Notes: generated from the letters alone by a model not told the origin. Shown: positions 22,632 through 32,681, counted from the first letter of the stretch. The stretch is DNA of 39,410 nucleotides from an uncultured Eisenbergiella sp. (GCA_947626995.1 CANQUI010000019.1:1-39410), one strand, 5' to 3'. A program made the numbers and translations.

Positions 22632-25295
22632 TTATTTCTTCAGCTGCGCCAGCCGTTCCTGTACCTGCCGGGCCATTTGCGTATATTTTTCCAGCTTGGC
22701 CCGCTCCTCGGAAATCTTCTCCTGCGGCGCGCGGCTCAGGAATTTTTCATTTCCGAGCATCCCGTTTACGCGCTTTAATTCGCCGTCCAGACGCACCCTT
22801 TCCTTTTCCAGCCGCTCGATCTCCTGCGCGATGTCCACCAGCTCCTCAAAGGGAATATAAAGGGTCGCGTTGTGGATCACCACAGAGACCGCGTCCGGCG
22901 CGATCCCGGTTTTATCCGGCTGCAGCGTCACCTGGGACGCGCCCGCCAGAGAGGAAAAGAAGATCTTTCCTTCCTCAAACACGGAAAGGATCCCGGGCTG
23001 TTGGCTGGTCACGTAGATGTGCGCCTTTTTCCCGTGGGGCACGTTCATCTGCGTACGGACGTTGCGCACGCCGCGCACCGCGTCCTTGATCAGCTCGATC
23101 TGGCCTTCTTCCTTTTCAAAACAGCGCTGCGCCTGATAGACCGGCCAGGAAGAGATCATGATGGACTCCTCCTCCGACTGGATTGCGCAAAAGATCTCCT
23201 CTGTCACAAAGGGCATATAGGGATGCAAAAGCTTCAGCGCGTCGATCAGCACCGTCTTTAAGGTCCAAAGCGCCGCCTTCTGGCTCTTTTCATCTTCCGT
23301 GGCGTAAAGTCTGGGCTTTACCATCTCGATATACCAGTCGCAGAACTCATCCCAGATAAAGTCGTAAACCTTCTGCACCGCGATGCCCAGTTCGAAGTTT
23401 TCCATATTCTCGGTGACATCCCGGATCACCTTGTTCAGCCGGGACAAAATCCACTTATCCACCGGCTGCAGGAAGGCCTCGCCCTCCTCGATTCCCGTTT
23501 TGCCCTCCGTATTCATCAGGATAAAGCGGGAGGCGTTCCAGACCTTATTGGCAAAATTGCGGTTGGCCTCCACTCTTTCCATATAAAACCGCATGTCGTT
23601 GCCGGGCGCGTTGCCGGTGATCAGCGTCAGCCGCAGCGCGTCCGCGCCGTACTGCTCGATGATCTCCAAAGGATCGATGCCGTTGCCCAGCGACTTGCTC
23701 ATCTTACGGCCCTGCGCATCCCGTACAAGACCGTGGAACAACACGGTCCGGAAGGGCTTTTCTCCCATCTGCTCATACCCGGAGAAAATCATACGGATGA
23801 CCCAGAAGAAAATAATATCGTATCCGGTCACCAGCACGTCGGTGGGATAAAAATACTTCAGATCCTCCGTCCGGTCGGGCCAGCCCAAAGTGGAAAACGG
23901 CCACAGCGCGGAGGAAAACCATGTGTCCAGCGTATCCGGATCCTGGGTGAAATGCACGCCGCCGCATTTGGGACAGACGGCGGGCATTTCTCTTGCCACC
24001 ACCGTTTCGCCGCACGCGTCGCAGTAATAGGCCGGAATCCGGTGCCCCCACCAAAGCTGTCTGGAAATGCACCAGTCGCGGATATGATCGGTCCAGTTAT
24101 AATATATTTTTTCCATGCGTTCGGGGATCAGACGGATCTCCCCGTTTTGCACCGCCCGAACGGCCGGTTTGATCAGCTCGTCCATTTTCACGAACCACTG
24201 CTTTTTGATCATGGGTTCGATGGTGGCGCCGCAGCGGTCGTGGGTGCCTACATTGTGCGTATGCTCCTCCACCCGTACCAAAAGCCCCATTTCGTCCAGT
24301 CTGGCCACGATGGCCTTTCTGGCTTCGTAACGGTCCATTCCTTTAAATTCGCCGCCGTTTTCATTGATGGTGGCGTCGTCGTTTAAGATATTGATCTGCG
24401 GGAGATTGTGGCGCTTGCCCACTTCAAAGTCGTTGGGATCGTGGGCGGGGGTGATCTTTACCACGCCGGTTCCAAACTCCATATCCACATAGGAATCCGC
24501 CACAATGGGGAGCACGCGGTTTACGATAGGCAAAAGCACCTTTTTGCCCACCAGGTGCCGGTACCGGTCGTCTTCGGGATTGACGGCCACCGCCGTATCG
24601 CCCAGCATCGTCTCGGGACGGGTGGTGGCAAATTCCAGAAACTCCGTGGTGCTGACACTGCCGTCTTCCCGGATCATCGGATACTTGATATGCCAAAAAT
24701 GGCCCGCCTGCTCTTCATACTGCACCTCCGCGTCGGAAATGGAGGTCTTACAGACCGGACACCAGTTGCCGATCCGGTTTCCTTTATAGATCCATCCTTT
24801 TTCGTGCATCTTGCAGAACACTTCCGTAACGGCTCTGCTGCAGCCCTCATCCATGGTAAAACGTTCCCTGTCCCAGTCGCAGGAAGACCCCAGCTTTTTT
24901 AACTGGTTGATGATGCGGCCGCCGTACTCTTTCTTCCACTCCCAGGCACGCTCCAGAAACTTCTCCCGTCCCAGCTCGTTCTTATCAATGCCCTCTTTTT
25001 TCAGATTCTCAATGATACGGACTTCCGTGGCAATGCTGGCGTGATCCGTGCCGGGCTGCCAGAGCGCGTTATACCCCTGCATCCGCTTGAAACGAATCAA
25101 AATATCCTGCATCGTATTGTCCAGGGCATGCCCCATGTGTAACTGTCCGGTGATATTTGGAGGCGGAATCACGATCGTAAAAGGTTTCCGGGAAGGATCC
25201 ACCTTCGCATGAAAATACTTTTTCTCCATCCATCTTTCATAAATTTTGTCCTCGATCCCATGAGGATCATAGGTTTTTGCCATTTCTGTACTCAT
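22632..25295 (-). CDS. valS: Valine--tRNA ligase
   Basis: 887 residues, a class I aminoacyl-tRNA synthetase charging tRNA-Val. The HIGH motif is PPNITGQLHMGHAL (about residues 44-57) and the KMSKS motif is GRKMSKSLGNG. It has the editing domain (LEFATTRPETMLGDTAVAVN), a zinc-type site (YYCDACGETVVAREMPAVCP), and a C-terminal coiled coil (DIAQEIERLEKERVRLDGEL) typical of ValS. I chose the ATG at 25295, with GGAGG 5 bases upstream; the longer reading from 25340 lacks a ribosome site. Expression is controlled by the upstream T-box leader. Confidence 0.97.
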   Translation of the reverse strand: MSTEMAKTYDPHGIEDKIYERWMEKKYFHAKVDPSRKPFTIVIPPPNITGQLHMGHALDNTMQDILIRFKRMQGYNALWQPGTDHASIATEVRIIENLKKEGIDKNELGREKFLERAWEWKKEYGGRIINQLKKLGSSCDWDRERFTMDEGCSRAVTEVFCKMHEKGWIYKGNRIGNWCPVCKTSISDAEVQYEEQAGHFWHIKYPMIREDGSVSTTEFLEFATTRPETMLGDTAVAVNPEDDRYRHLVGKKVLLPIVNRVLPIVADSYVDMEFGTGVVKITPAHDPNDFEVGKRHNLPQINILNDDATINENGGEFKGMDRYEARKAIVARLDEMGLLVRVEEHTHNVGTHDRCGATIEPMIKKQWFVKMDELIKPAVRAVQNGEIRLIPERMEKIYYNWTDHIRDWCISRQLWWGHRIPAYYCDACGETVVAREMPAVCPKCGGVHFTQDPDTLDTWFSSALWPFSTLGWPDRTEDLKYFYPTDVLVTGYDIIFFWVIRMIFSGYEQMGEKPFRTVLFHGLVRDAQGRKMSKSLGNGIDPLEIIEQYGADALRLTLITGNAPGNDMRFYMERVEANRNFANKVWNASRFILMNTEGKTGIEEGEAFLQPVDKWILSRLNKVIRDVTENMENFELGIAVQKVYDFIWDEFCDWYIEMVKPRLYATEDEKSQKAALWTLKTVLIDALKLLHPYMPFVTEEIFCAIQSEEESIMISSWPVYQAQRCFEKEEGQIELIKDAVRGVRNVRTQMNVPHGKKAHIYVTSQQPGILSVFEEGKIFFSSLAGASQVTLQPDKTGIAPDAVSVVIHNATLYIPFEELVDIAQEIERLEKERVRLDGELKRVNGMLGNEKFLSRAPQEKISEERAKLEKYTQMARQVQERLAQLKK

Positions 25296-25363
25296 TGCAG
25301 CCTCCTTTTTCAAACTTTTCCCAATCGCCGGAAGGATCATGCGCGGCCCGGTCCGTTCCTCCG

Positions 25364-25399
25364 CAAAAAAACCCTTTGATGAGGGTTCTCATCAAAGGG
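25364..25399 (-). terminator. Regulated terminator of the valS T-box
   Basis: On the minus strand CCCTTTGATGAG (25388-25399) pairs with the complementary CTCATCAAAGGG (25372-25383) around a four-base loop and is followed by a run of T. It competes with the T-box antiterminator. Confidence 0.9.
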
Positions 25400-25650
25400 C
25401 GACATGACGCGCGGTACCACCTTTGTTTACCGCCCAAGGGCGGCGTCTCATCCGGTCTCTGCCTTTGGCCATGCCGGGCAGAACCGCGTCCTGTAACGGG
25501 GACCGGTCGGGAACGCCTACCATCCTGTCCGGACTTCAGCCTTCCGATTCCAAAGCCACGTTCCACATTCCGTTTCTGAAACGCCTTTTCAGCCTATGGG
25601 GCGTTCTCTCTGACAGCCGGTAAATGCGTACTCCTCTTTTTCAACATCTT
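25364..25650 (-). promoter_or_regulatory. T-box leader of valS
   Basis: On the minus strand the leader holds GAGGAGTACG near its start, AGAGAGAACG with GCTGAAAAGG (stem I distal features) and the T-box core AAGGTGGTACCGCG at about 25410-25423, which pairs with the tRNA acceptor end. A terminator hairpin follows. Uncharged tRNA-Val should stabilise the antiterminator and switch valS on. A GTG triplet at 25557-25559 in GGAACGTGGC is a possible specifier for valine; I could not fold stem I well enough to be sure. Confidence 0.9.
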
Positions 25651-25657
25651 TGAATCC

Positions 25658-25686
25658 ACTATAATGAATCGATTCCCGTTTGTCAA
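25658..25686 (-). promoter_or_regulatory. Sigma-A-type promoter of the valS transcript
   Basis: On the minus strand TTGACA (25681-25686) and TATAGT (25658-25663) are exactly 17 bases apart, immediately before the T-box leader. It is the strongest promoter match in the window. Confidence 0.9.
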
Positions 25687-25702
25687 TGATTTTATTTATC
25701 CG

Positions 25703-25730
25703 TTGCAATAATCCCTTTCCGTGCTATAAT
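25703..25730 (+). promoter_or_regulatory. Promoter of trkA-trkH
   Basis: TTGCAA (25703-25708) and TATAAT (25725-25730) are 16 bases apart, ending 34 bases before the trkA start. Its -35 is 16 bases from the -35 of the divergent valS promoter, so the two may compete for polymerase. Confidence 0.7.
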
Positions 25731-25764
25731 GGAGAAACAAACATGAGAACGCTGGAGAACTGCG

Positions 25765-27123
25765 ATGAATATCATTATTATCGGCTGCGGGAAGGTCGGC
25801 ATGACGCTGGCCGAACTTCTGTCAGAAGAGGAACACAATATCACTTTGGTGGACGAATCGCCGTCCCGGATGCAGGCCGTCCCGGAAACGCTGGACGCCC
25901 TGCGCATCACGGGAAACGGCGCTTCCATCAGCACCCTGCGGGAGGCGGGGATTGAGGACGCGGATATCCTCATCGCCGTAACCGGTCAGGACGAACTGAA
26001 TCTGCTCTGCTGCCTGATCGCCAAAAAGGCCGGAAAATGTCATACCATTGCCCGCGTCCGCAATCCGATCTATAATCAGGAGATCGACTTTATCAAGCAG
26101 CAGCTGGGGCTCTCCATGATCATCAATCCGGAGCTGACCGCCGCCCAGGAGATTTCCCGTTTGCTGCGCTTTCCTTCCGCCATCAAGATCGACACCTTTG
26201 CCAAAGGCCGGGTCGAGCTTTTAAAATTCCGCGTCAGGCCGGAATTTCATCTAAGCGGGCAGCCCATCAGCCAGATTTCTTCCATCAACAGCAGCAATGT
26301 GCTGATCTGCGCCGTGGAGCGCGGAAATGAAGTGACGATTCCCGACGGCGGGTTTGTCCTGCAGGACAACGACGCGCTGTCCATCGTGGCCTCTCCCAAA
26401 AACGCCGCCGCCTTTTTTAAGACCATCGGCCTCAAGACCAACCAGGTGCGCAGCGCGCTGCTGGTCGGCGGCGGAAAGATCGCCTATTACACGGCCCTCT
26501 TTTTACAGGAGATGAAAATCGACGTACGGATCGTAGAGATCAATCGGGACCGCTGCGAAGAACTGACGACGCTGCTGCCCAGGGCCACCGTCATACACGG
26601 GGACGCCACGGACCGTCAGCTTCTGATGCAGGAAGGGCTGGCGAAGGCGGAAGCCTTCGTGGCGCTTACCAGTCTGGATGAAGAAAACGTGCTGCTTTCC
26701 CTGTTTGCCCAGGCACACTCCCACGCCAAAACCGTCACAAAGGTCAATAAAATCTCCTTTACCGACATCATCAACAATCTGGATCTTGGCAGCGTGATTT
26801 ATCCCAAATATCTGACCGCAGACTATATCCTGCAATACGTCCGCGCCATGTCCAATACCATTGGAAGCAACGTGGAGACGCTCTATCAGATTCTGGACAA
26901 CCGGGCGGAAGCATTGGAATTTTCCGTCCATGAGAAATCCCCGGTGACGGATCTGCCGCTTTCCGCGCTGAAGCTCAAGCCCAATCTGCTCATCGGCTGC
27001 ATCAACCGAAACGGCCGGATTTTCATTCCCCGCGGGCAGGACTCCATTCAGATCGGAGACACCGTTATCATCGTCACCACGCAAAAGGGACTGAACGACA
27101 TTCAGGATATCTTAAGAAGGTAG
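25765..27123 (+). CDS. trkA: Trk potassium uptake protein TrkA
   Basis: 452 residues, a cytoplasmic gating subunit with two RCK (Rossmann plus TrkA-C) halves. The first nucleotide loop is IIGCGKVGMTLAELL at residues 4-18, with an acidic strand end (TLVDES). The second is LLVGGGKIAYYTALF at about 232-246, followed by RIVEINRDR. TrkA-C domains follow each. It binds NAD(H)/ATP-type ligands and controls TrkH. trkH starts 6 bases downstream, forming a two-gene operon. Confidence 0.96.
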   Translation: MNIIIIGCGKVGMTLAELLSEEEHNITLVDESPSRMQAVPETLDALRITGNGASISTLREAGIEDADILIAVTGQDELNLLCCLIAKKAGKCHTIARVRNPIYNQEIDFIKQQLGLSMIINPELTAAQEISRLLRFPSAIKIDTFAKGRVELLKFRVRPEFHLSGQPISQISSINSSNVLICAVERGNEVTIPDGGFVLQDNDALSIVASPKNAAAFFKTIGLKTNQVRSALLVGGGKIAYYTALFLQEMKIDVRIVEINRDRCEELTTLLPRATVIHGDATDRQLLMQEGLAKAEAFVALTSLDEENVLLSLFAQAHSHAKTVTKVNKISFTDIINNLDLGSVIYPKYLTADYILQYVRAMSNTIGSNVETLYQILDNRAEALEFSVHEKSPVTDLPLSALKLKPNLLIGCINRNGRIFIPRGQDSIQIGDTVIIVTTQKGLNDIQDILRR

Positions 27124-27129
27124 GGCGGC

Positions 27130-28569
27130 ATGAATTACTCCATTATTTTTTACATCATCGGCTGGATCTTAAATATCGAAGCGGCCTTCATGCTTCTGCC
27201 CTGTCTGACCGCGCTGTGTTACGGGGAGAAAGAAGGGTTCGCTTTTGTGGCGACCATTCTCTTATGTCTTTGCATCGGAATCCCTTTGACCCTGAAAAAA
27301 CCGAAAAACAGGGTGTTTTATCTGCGGGAGGGGTTTGTCACCACGTCCCTGAGCTGGCTCGTGTTAAGCTGCATGGGCGCCCTTCCCTTCCTGCTTACCG
27401 GCTCCATTACCCATCCCATCGACGCCCTGTTTGAAACCGTGTCCGGATTTACCACCACCGGCGCCAGCATCCTGTCGGATGTGGAATCCCTGTCCCACTG
27501 CATCCTGTTCTGGAGAAGTTTTACGCACTGGATCGGCGGCATGGGCGTTCTGGTCTTTTTACTGGTCCTTCTGCCGCTGTCCGGCGGAAGCCACATGAAC
27601 CTGATGAAAGCGGAAAGCCCCGGCCCCTCCGTCAGCCGCCTGCTTCCAAAGGTGCAGTCCACCGCCAGGCTCTTATACATGATCTACATTTTCATGACGG
27701 TCCTTCTGATCGTGCTGCTCCTGCTGGGCGGTATGCCGTTATTCGACGCCCTGACGCTTTCCTTTGGGACGGCGGGGACCGGCGGCTTTGGCATCAAATC
27801 GGACAGCATCGCAAGCTATCGCACGTATCTGCAGATCGTCCTCACTGTTTTCATGATCCTGTTCGGCGTGAACTTCAACGCCTATTTTTACATCCTGATC
27901 CGGAAATTCCGGCAGGCGTTTCAGATTGAAGAAGTACGGGCGTATCTGGCCATCATCCTGACGGCGATTCTCATCATCACCTTCAACGCGGCGGGCTGCT
28001 TTCAAAGCTTCGGTCAGGCGCTCCAGCAGACGGCTTTCCAGGTGGCCTCCATCATCACCACCACCGGATTTACCACCACCGATTTCAATATCTGGCCCCA
28101 GACCTCCCGGACGATCCTTGTGGTGCTGATGTGTATCGGCGCCTGCGCGGGCAGCACCGGGGGCGGCATCAAGGTATCCCGGATCGTCATCGTGGTAAAG
28201 AGCATCGCCAAAGAAATGCAGCAGATGCTTCATCCAAAGAGCGTCAAAAAGATCCGGCTGGACGGCAAACCCGTCGAACACGAAGTCATCCGTTCCACCA
28301 ACGTTTTTATCGTGGTCTATATCCTGGTGTTTACCACCTCGGTGCTTTTGGTCTCTTTTGACAATCTGGACCTGACCACCAACTTCACCGCGGTGTCGGC
28401 CACCTTAAACAACATCGGCCCCGGCCTGGAGCTGGTGGGCCCCATGGGCAACTTCTCCGTCTTTTCCGGATTTTCCAAGCTTGTCCTGATTTTCGACATG
28501 CTGGCGGGACGTCTGGAACTGTTCCCGCTTCTGCTTTTGTTTTCCAAAAATACCTGGAAGAAATTCTGA
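27130..28569 (+). CDS. trkH: Trk potassium uptake channel protein TrkH
   Basis: 479 residues, polytopic, superfamily of K+ transporters with four pore repeats. Pore-loop strings are visible: TVSGFTTTGASI, GTAGTGGFGIKSDS, ITTTGFTTTDFNIW and TLNNIGPGLELVG, each with the selectivity glycine. IYxxxGACAGSTGGGIKVSR-like CIGACAGSTGGGIKVSRI is also present. It is the membrane pore of the uptake system gated by TrkA. A shared terminator follows. Confidence 0.96.
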   Translation: MNYSIIFYIIGWILNIEAAFMLLPCLTALCYGEKEGFAFVATILLCLCIGIPLTLKKPKNRVFYLREGFVTTSLSWLVLSCMGALPFLLTGSITHPIDALFETVSGFTTTGASILSDVESLSHCILFWRSFTHWIGGMGVLVFLLVLLPLSGGSHMNLMKAESPGPSVSRLLPKVQSTARLLYMIYIFMTVLLIVLLLLGGMPLFDALTLSFGTAGTGGFGIKSDSIASYRTYLQIVLTVFMILFGVNFNAYFYILIRKFRQAFQIEEVRAYLAIILTAILIITFNAAGCFQSFGQALQQTAFQVASIITTTGFTTTDFNIWPQTSRTILVVLMCIGACAGSTGGGIKVSRIVIVVKSIAKEMQQMLHPKSVKKIRLDGKPVEHEVIRSTNVFIVVYILVFTTSVLLVSFDNLDLTTNFTAVSATLNNIGPGLELVGPMGNFSVFSGFSKLVLIFDMLAGRLELFPLLLLFSKNTWKKF

Positions 28570-28592
28570 TTTCTTTTGATTCTTTTAAAAAA

Positions 28593-28625
28593 CGGGCGCC
28601 GGTTTTCACACCGGCGTCCGCTTTT
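28593..28625. terminator. Bidirectional intrinsic terminator
   Basis: CGGGCGCCGGT and ACCGGCGTCCG form an 11-bp stem (one G-T pair) around TTTCAC. CTTTT follows on the plus strand and a T-run follows on the minus strand. It serves trkH (plus) and the convergent ABC exporter gene (minus). Confidence 0.85.
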
Positions 28626-30495
28626 AATCCAGTTCCGTCTTTCCTGTATAAAGTTCGTAATATCTTCCCTTCATCGCCAGCAATTCGTCATGGTCGCCCC
28701 GTTCAATGATCTCGCCGTTTTCCAATACCATGATGGCGTTGGCGTTGCGGACCGTGGAGAGACGGTGGGCGATTACCAATGTGGTCCTGGTGGCCATCAG
28801 CCGGTCCATGCCATGCTCGATATGGCGTTCCGTCCGGGTATCCACGGAGCTGGTGGCTTCGTCCAGAATCAGGATCGGCGCCCTGGAAATGGCCGCCCGG
28901 GCGATGTTGAGCAGCTGCCGCTGTCCCTGGCTTAAGTTGGCGCCGTCTCCTTCGATCATGGTATCATATCCATGCTCCAGTCTCCGGATGAAATGGTGGG
29001 CGCTGGCCAGCTTCGCCGCCTCCTCCACTTCCTCGTCCGTGGCGTCCAGTCGTCCGTAACGGATATTTTCCCGGATGGTGCCGGTAAACAGGTGGGTGTC
29101 CTGCAGCACCATCGCAATGTTGCCGCGCAGATTGTCCCGCCGGATCTTTTTGATGTCCACTCCGTCGATGGTGATGCTCCCCGAATCGATGTCGTAAAAC
29201 CGGGTGATCAGATTGGTAATGGTGGTCTTGCCGGCCCCTGTGGAACCCACCAGCGCAATTTTTTGTCCCGGCTTGGCATAAAACGAGATGTTTTTCAGGA
29301 TCACCTTGCCCGGATCATATCCGAAGGTCACATCCTGTAAGATCACATGCCCTTTGCAGGGATTGAGCGTAACCGCGTCCGGAGCGTCTTCCGGTTCCGG
29401 CTGCTCATCCATGATCTTAAACACCCGTTCCGCTCCTGCCAGCGCCGAAAATACCGTGTTCATCTGCATGGAAAATTCGTTGATGGGACGCGTAAACTGC
29501 CGGGAATAATTTACAAACACCGTCAGGCCGCCCAGATCGAATCCCCTGAGCACGCACAGCAATCCGCCTACGATGGCGGTAACGGAGTAGGAGATCTGGC
29601 CGCTGCCGTTCATCACCGGCCCCATAATGCCGCCGAAAAACTGCGCGAAGATCTGCTTATCCCGCAGATTGTAGTTTAAAAACTCAAACTCCTCCTGCGC
29701 CACGTCTTCATAGCAAAATACCTTGACCACCTTCTGACCGGTGATCGTCTCCTCAATGTATCCGTTGAGCGTCCCCAGCGCCGCCTGCTGCGCCTTATAA
29801 AACCTGCGGCTGCGTTTGACCACCACTCCGGCCAGCCGGAGCATCAGCGGAACCATCACGATGGTGACCAGCGTCAGCCAGATATTGGTATAAATCATCA
29901 GACAGAGCGTGCCGGTAATATTGATGACGCCGGAAATGATCTGTACGATGGTGTTGTTCAACATATCTCCCACCGCGTCCAGATCGTTGGTAAAGCGGCT
30001 CATGATATCGCCGTTGTTGTTCGTATCATAAAAACGTACCGGGAGTCTTTGCACCCTGCAAAACAGATCGTTTCGGATCCGCTCCAGCGCGCCCTGGGAA
30101 ACGGTGATCATGATGCGCTGCTGGAAATACTGCGCCAGGATCCCCACCGCATAAACCGCCGCCATGATCAGAAGGGAGTGCAGCAGCTTCTGGGCGCTGC
30201 CGTCCTGCCCGGTCAGACTGTTGATGATGGGCCGCAGCATATAGGAGCCGGCCAGCATGGACACCGTACCGGCGATGACGCAGAAAAACACCACGATCAG
30301 CCTTGCCGTGTCTTTTTCCAGATAGGAAAGCAGCCTTTTGATGACCTGTTTGGAATTTTCCGGCCTCTTTACGGTCATGTTCCGGTTGCCCCGTCTTCCG
30401 CCTCCTCCCGGACGCGGGCCGGAGCCCGCCCCGGGCGATTCCTGCTGTACGCGCGCGTATTTTTTTATCAGACGTTCCTGTCTTTTTTGATCCAT
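28624..30495 (-). CDS. ABC exporter half-transporter with intact Walker B
   Basis: 623 residues: a glycine/arginine-rich N-terminal tail (about 20-40), a six-segment membrane domain, and an ATPase domain. Walker A is GSTGAGKTT, Walker B ILILDEATSSVD keeps the catalytic glutamate, and the switch histidine is in VIAHRLST. The ABC signature is LSQGQ in place of LSGGQ. Its start overlaps the partner gene stop (TAATG). With the partner it should form a heterodimeric exporter of drugs, lipids or peptides; the substrate is unknown. Confidence 0.93.
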   Translation of the reverse strand: MDQKRQERLIKKYARVQQESPGAGSGPRPGGGGRRGNRNMTVKRPENSKQVIKRLLSYLEKDTARLIVVFFCVIAGTVSMLAGSYMLRPIINSLTGQDGSAQKLLHSLLIMAAVYAVGILAQYFQQRIMITVSQGALERIRNDLFCRVQRLPVRFYDTNNNGDIMSRFTNDLDAVGDMLNNTIVQIISGVINITGTLCLMIYTNIWLTLVTIVMVPLMLRLAGVVVKRSRRFYKAQQAALGTLNGYIEETITGQKVVKVFCYEDVAQEEFEFLNYNLRDKQIFAQFFGGIMGPVMNGSGQISYSVTAIVGGLLCVLRGFDLGGLTVFVNYSRQFTRPINEFSMQMNTVFSALAGAERVFKIMDEQPEPEDAPDAVTLNPCKGHVILQDVTFGYDPGKVILKNISFYAKPGQKIALVGSTGAGKTTITNLITRFYDIDSGSITIDGVDIKKIRRDNLRGNIAMVLQDTHLFTGTIRENIRYGRLDATDEEVEEAAKLASAHHFIRRLEHGYDTMIEGDGANLSQGQRQLLNIARAAISRAPILILDEATSSVDTRTERHIEHGMDRLMATRTTLVIAHRLSTVRNANAIMVLENGEIIERGDHDELLAMKGRYYELYTGKTELD

Positions 30496-32228
30496 TACGC
30501 CAGCGCCTCCTCTCTCATCTGGGAATCATAAATTTCCTGATAGGCCTCGCAGGTTTGCATCAGTTCCGCGTGACGGCCCCTTCCTACGATCCGTCCTTCG
30601 TCCATTACCACGATCTGATCCGCCTCCATGACAGAGGTGATCCGCTGGGCGATGATCAGTTTTGTAGTCTCTTTTAAGGTGGTGGAAAAGGCCTCCCGGA
30701 TCTTTGCCTCCGTCGCCGTGTCCACCGCGCTGGTAGAATCGTCCAGAATCAGGATCCTGGGCTTTTTTAACAGCGCCCTGGCAATACAAAGCCTCTGTTT
30801 CTGTCCGCCGGACACATTGATCCCGCCCTGTCCCAGCTGGGTATCGTACCCATCGATAAAGCTCTGCACAAACGAATCCGCCTGGGCGTCCCGGGCCGCC
30901 TGCCGCATTTCTTCGTCCGTGGCGTTCTCATTGCCCCAGTGCAGATTTTCTTCTATCGTCCCGGAAAACAGCACGTTTTTCTGCAGCACCATGCCCACGC
31001 CGTTGCGCAGGTTTTTCAGGGAATAATCCTTTACGTTGACGCCGTCCACCAGCACCTCTCCCTCATCCACATCGTAGAGTCTTGGGATCATGGAAACCAG
31101 AGTCGTCTTGCCGCAGCCGGTGGAACCGATAATTCCCACCGTTTCTCCCGGTTTTATGAGAAGATTGATATCCTCCAACACCTTTTCCGGGCTGTTCTTA
31201 TAATAGCGGAAGGACACATTCCGAAACTCGATTTCTCCCTTTTTGACCGGAAGCTGCCCAAAACGCGCCTCCTGATCCGTCAGATCCACCTCTGCGTCCA
31301 GCACCTCCGTAATCCGCTTTAAGCTGGCGATGGCGCGGGAACTCATCAGAAGGATCATGGCCACCATCATCAGCGAAGAAAGCACCTGTACCACATAAGT
31401 GGTAAACGCGGTCAGATCTCCCACCGGCATCCGGCCTGTGAGGATCTGATTGCCCCCAAACCACACCACCAGCAGCGTGGTGGTATTCATAAAGAGCATC
31501 ACAATGGGCATCTGGAGAATGACTACATGAAACGCCCGCAATCCGGAGTTTTTCAGATCCGCATTGGATCGGGCAAACCGTTCTTCCTCATAATCGCCCC
31601 GCACAAAGGACTTGATGACGCGTACATTGGTCAGCATTTCCTGAATATTGGAGTTTAAGGCGTCCAGCTTTTTTTGCAGGATCGTAAACCGCGGAAACGC
31701 GATCCGAATCACGATGACCACCGCGACTACCATAATCGGCAGGATCACCAGAAAGATCATGGCCAGCTGCCGGTTCATGATAAACGCCATAATCACGGCT
31801 CCGATGAGCATCCCCGGCGCCCGCAGCGCCATGCGCAGGCTCATCATGATCAGATTCTGCACCTGTGTGATATCGTTGGTCAGCCGGGTCACCAGGGAAC
31901 CGGTGGAAAACCGGTCGATATTGGCAAAGGAAAAGGTCTGGATCTTTTGGAACAGATCTTTCCGCAGATCCGCGCCGAAGCTGATGGACGCCTTGGAGGC
32001 AAACCAGGCCCCGCCGATGCCGCCCGCCATCATGATAAGGGCTACGCCGATCATAGACAGCCCTTTCCATAAAATATAGCCCACATCGTGATGGAGCGCC
32101 CCCACATTGATGATATCGGCCATCAGGGCCGGCATGAGCACTTCGCCCACCACCTCGGTGATCATCAGGATCGGCCCTAAAATGAAGGCGTACAGATAAG
32201 GCTTTACATATTTATAATACCGTCTCAT
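30495..32228 (-). CDS. ABC exporter half-transporter with degenerate ATP site
   Basis: 577 residues, a six-segment membrane domain followed by an ATPase domain. Walker A is GSTGCGKTT and the signature is the canonical VSGGQKQR. The catalytic glutamate is replaced by aspartate (ILILDDSTSAVD) and the switch histidine by glutamine (LIIAQRITSV). These changes mark the non-hydrolysing site of heterodimeric exporters of the BmrCD/TM287-288 type. Its start directly follows the marR stop, with GGAGAGGAG in the end of marR. Confidence 0.93.
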   Translation of the reverse strand: MRRYYKYVKPYLYAFILGPILMITEVVGEVLMPALMADIINVGALHHDVGYILWKGLSMIGVALIMMAGGIGGAWFASKASISFGADLRKDLFQKIQTFSFANIDRFSTGSLVTRLTNDITQVQNLIMMSLRMALRAPGMLIGAVIMAFIMNRQLAMIFLVILPIMVVAVVIVIRIAFPRFTILQKKLDALNSNIQEMLTNVRVIKSFVRGDYEEERFARSNADLKNSGLRAFHVVILQMPIVMLFMNTTTLLVVWFGGNQILTGRMPVGDLTAFTTYVVQVLSSLMMVAMILLMSSRAIASLKRITEVLDAEVDLTDQEARFGQLPVKKGEIEFRNVSFRYYKNSPEKVLEDINLLIKPGETVGIIGSTGCGKTTLVSMIPRLYDVDEGEVLVDGVNVKDYSLKNLRNGVGMVLQKNVLFSGTIEENLHWGNENATDEEMRQAARDAQADSFVQSFIDGYDTQLGQGGINVSGGQKQRLCIARALLKKPRILILDDSTSAVDTATEAKIREAFSTTLKETTKLIIAQRITSVMEADQIVVMDEGRIVGRGRHAELMQTCEAYQEIYDSQMREEALA

Positions 32229-32681
32229 TTACAGATTCTCCTCTCCCGGATCCAGATTTTTGCAGATACGGTCCATAAAAGATCCCAGCTGCTTCATTTC
32301 TTCCTCTGAAAAGCCGTCAAACATCTGCGTCTCAATCTCCTGAAACATGAGAACGCTTTTTTCAATGACCTGCCGTCCCTTCCCGGTGATGATCACCTGA
32401 TGGACGCGGCTGTCGCTCTCATGGACCTCCCGGCGGATATAACCGCCCTTTTCCAGTTTCTTTAAAGAAACCGCGATGGCCGCCGGAGAAACCTCCAGAC
32501 ACGCCGACAGCTCAACCTGCGAACAGTTGGGATTCTTGCTCAGGTGCATCAACAGCCTGTGCTGACTGCGGTATACGCCGGTATCTCTCACCCGTCCCTC
32601 GATGCTGCGCTTAAACGCCCGATCCACCCTGCGAAACCGCAGCGAAAGCTCCCTGGCCATATCATGACGCGGATCTTCCAT
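32229..32681 (-). CDS. MarR-family transcriptional regulator
   Basis: 150 residues with a winged helix: recognition region CSQVELSACLEVSPAAIAVSLKKL and wing GYIRREVHESDSRVHQVIIT. It probably represses its own operon with the ABC exporter and responds to an exported compound. I chose the ATG at 32681, which has GGAGG 9 bases upstream and gives the usual MarR length. The in-frame ATG at 32732 has no ribosome site and would translate through a terminator-like hairpin. Confidence 0.9.
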   Translation of the reverse strand: MEDPRHDMARELSLRFRRVDRAFKRSIEGRVRDTGVYRSQHRLLMHLSKNPNCSQVELSACLEVSPAAIAVSLKKLEKGGYIRREVHESDSRVHQVIITGKGRQVIEKSVLMFQEIETQMFDGFSEEEMKQLGSFMDRICKNLDPGEENL

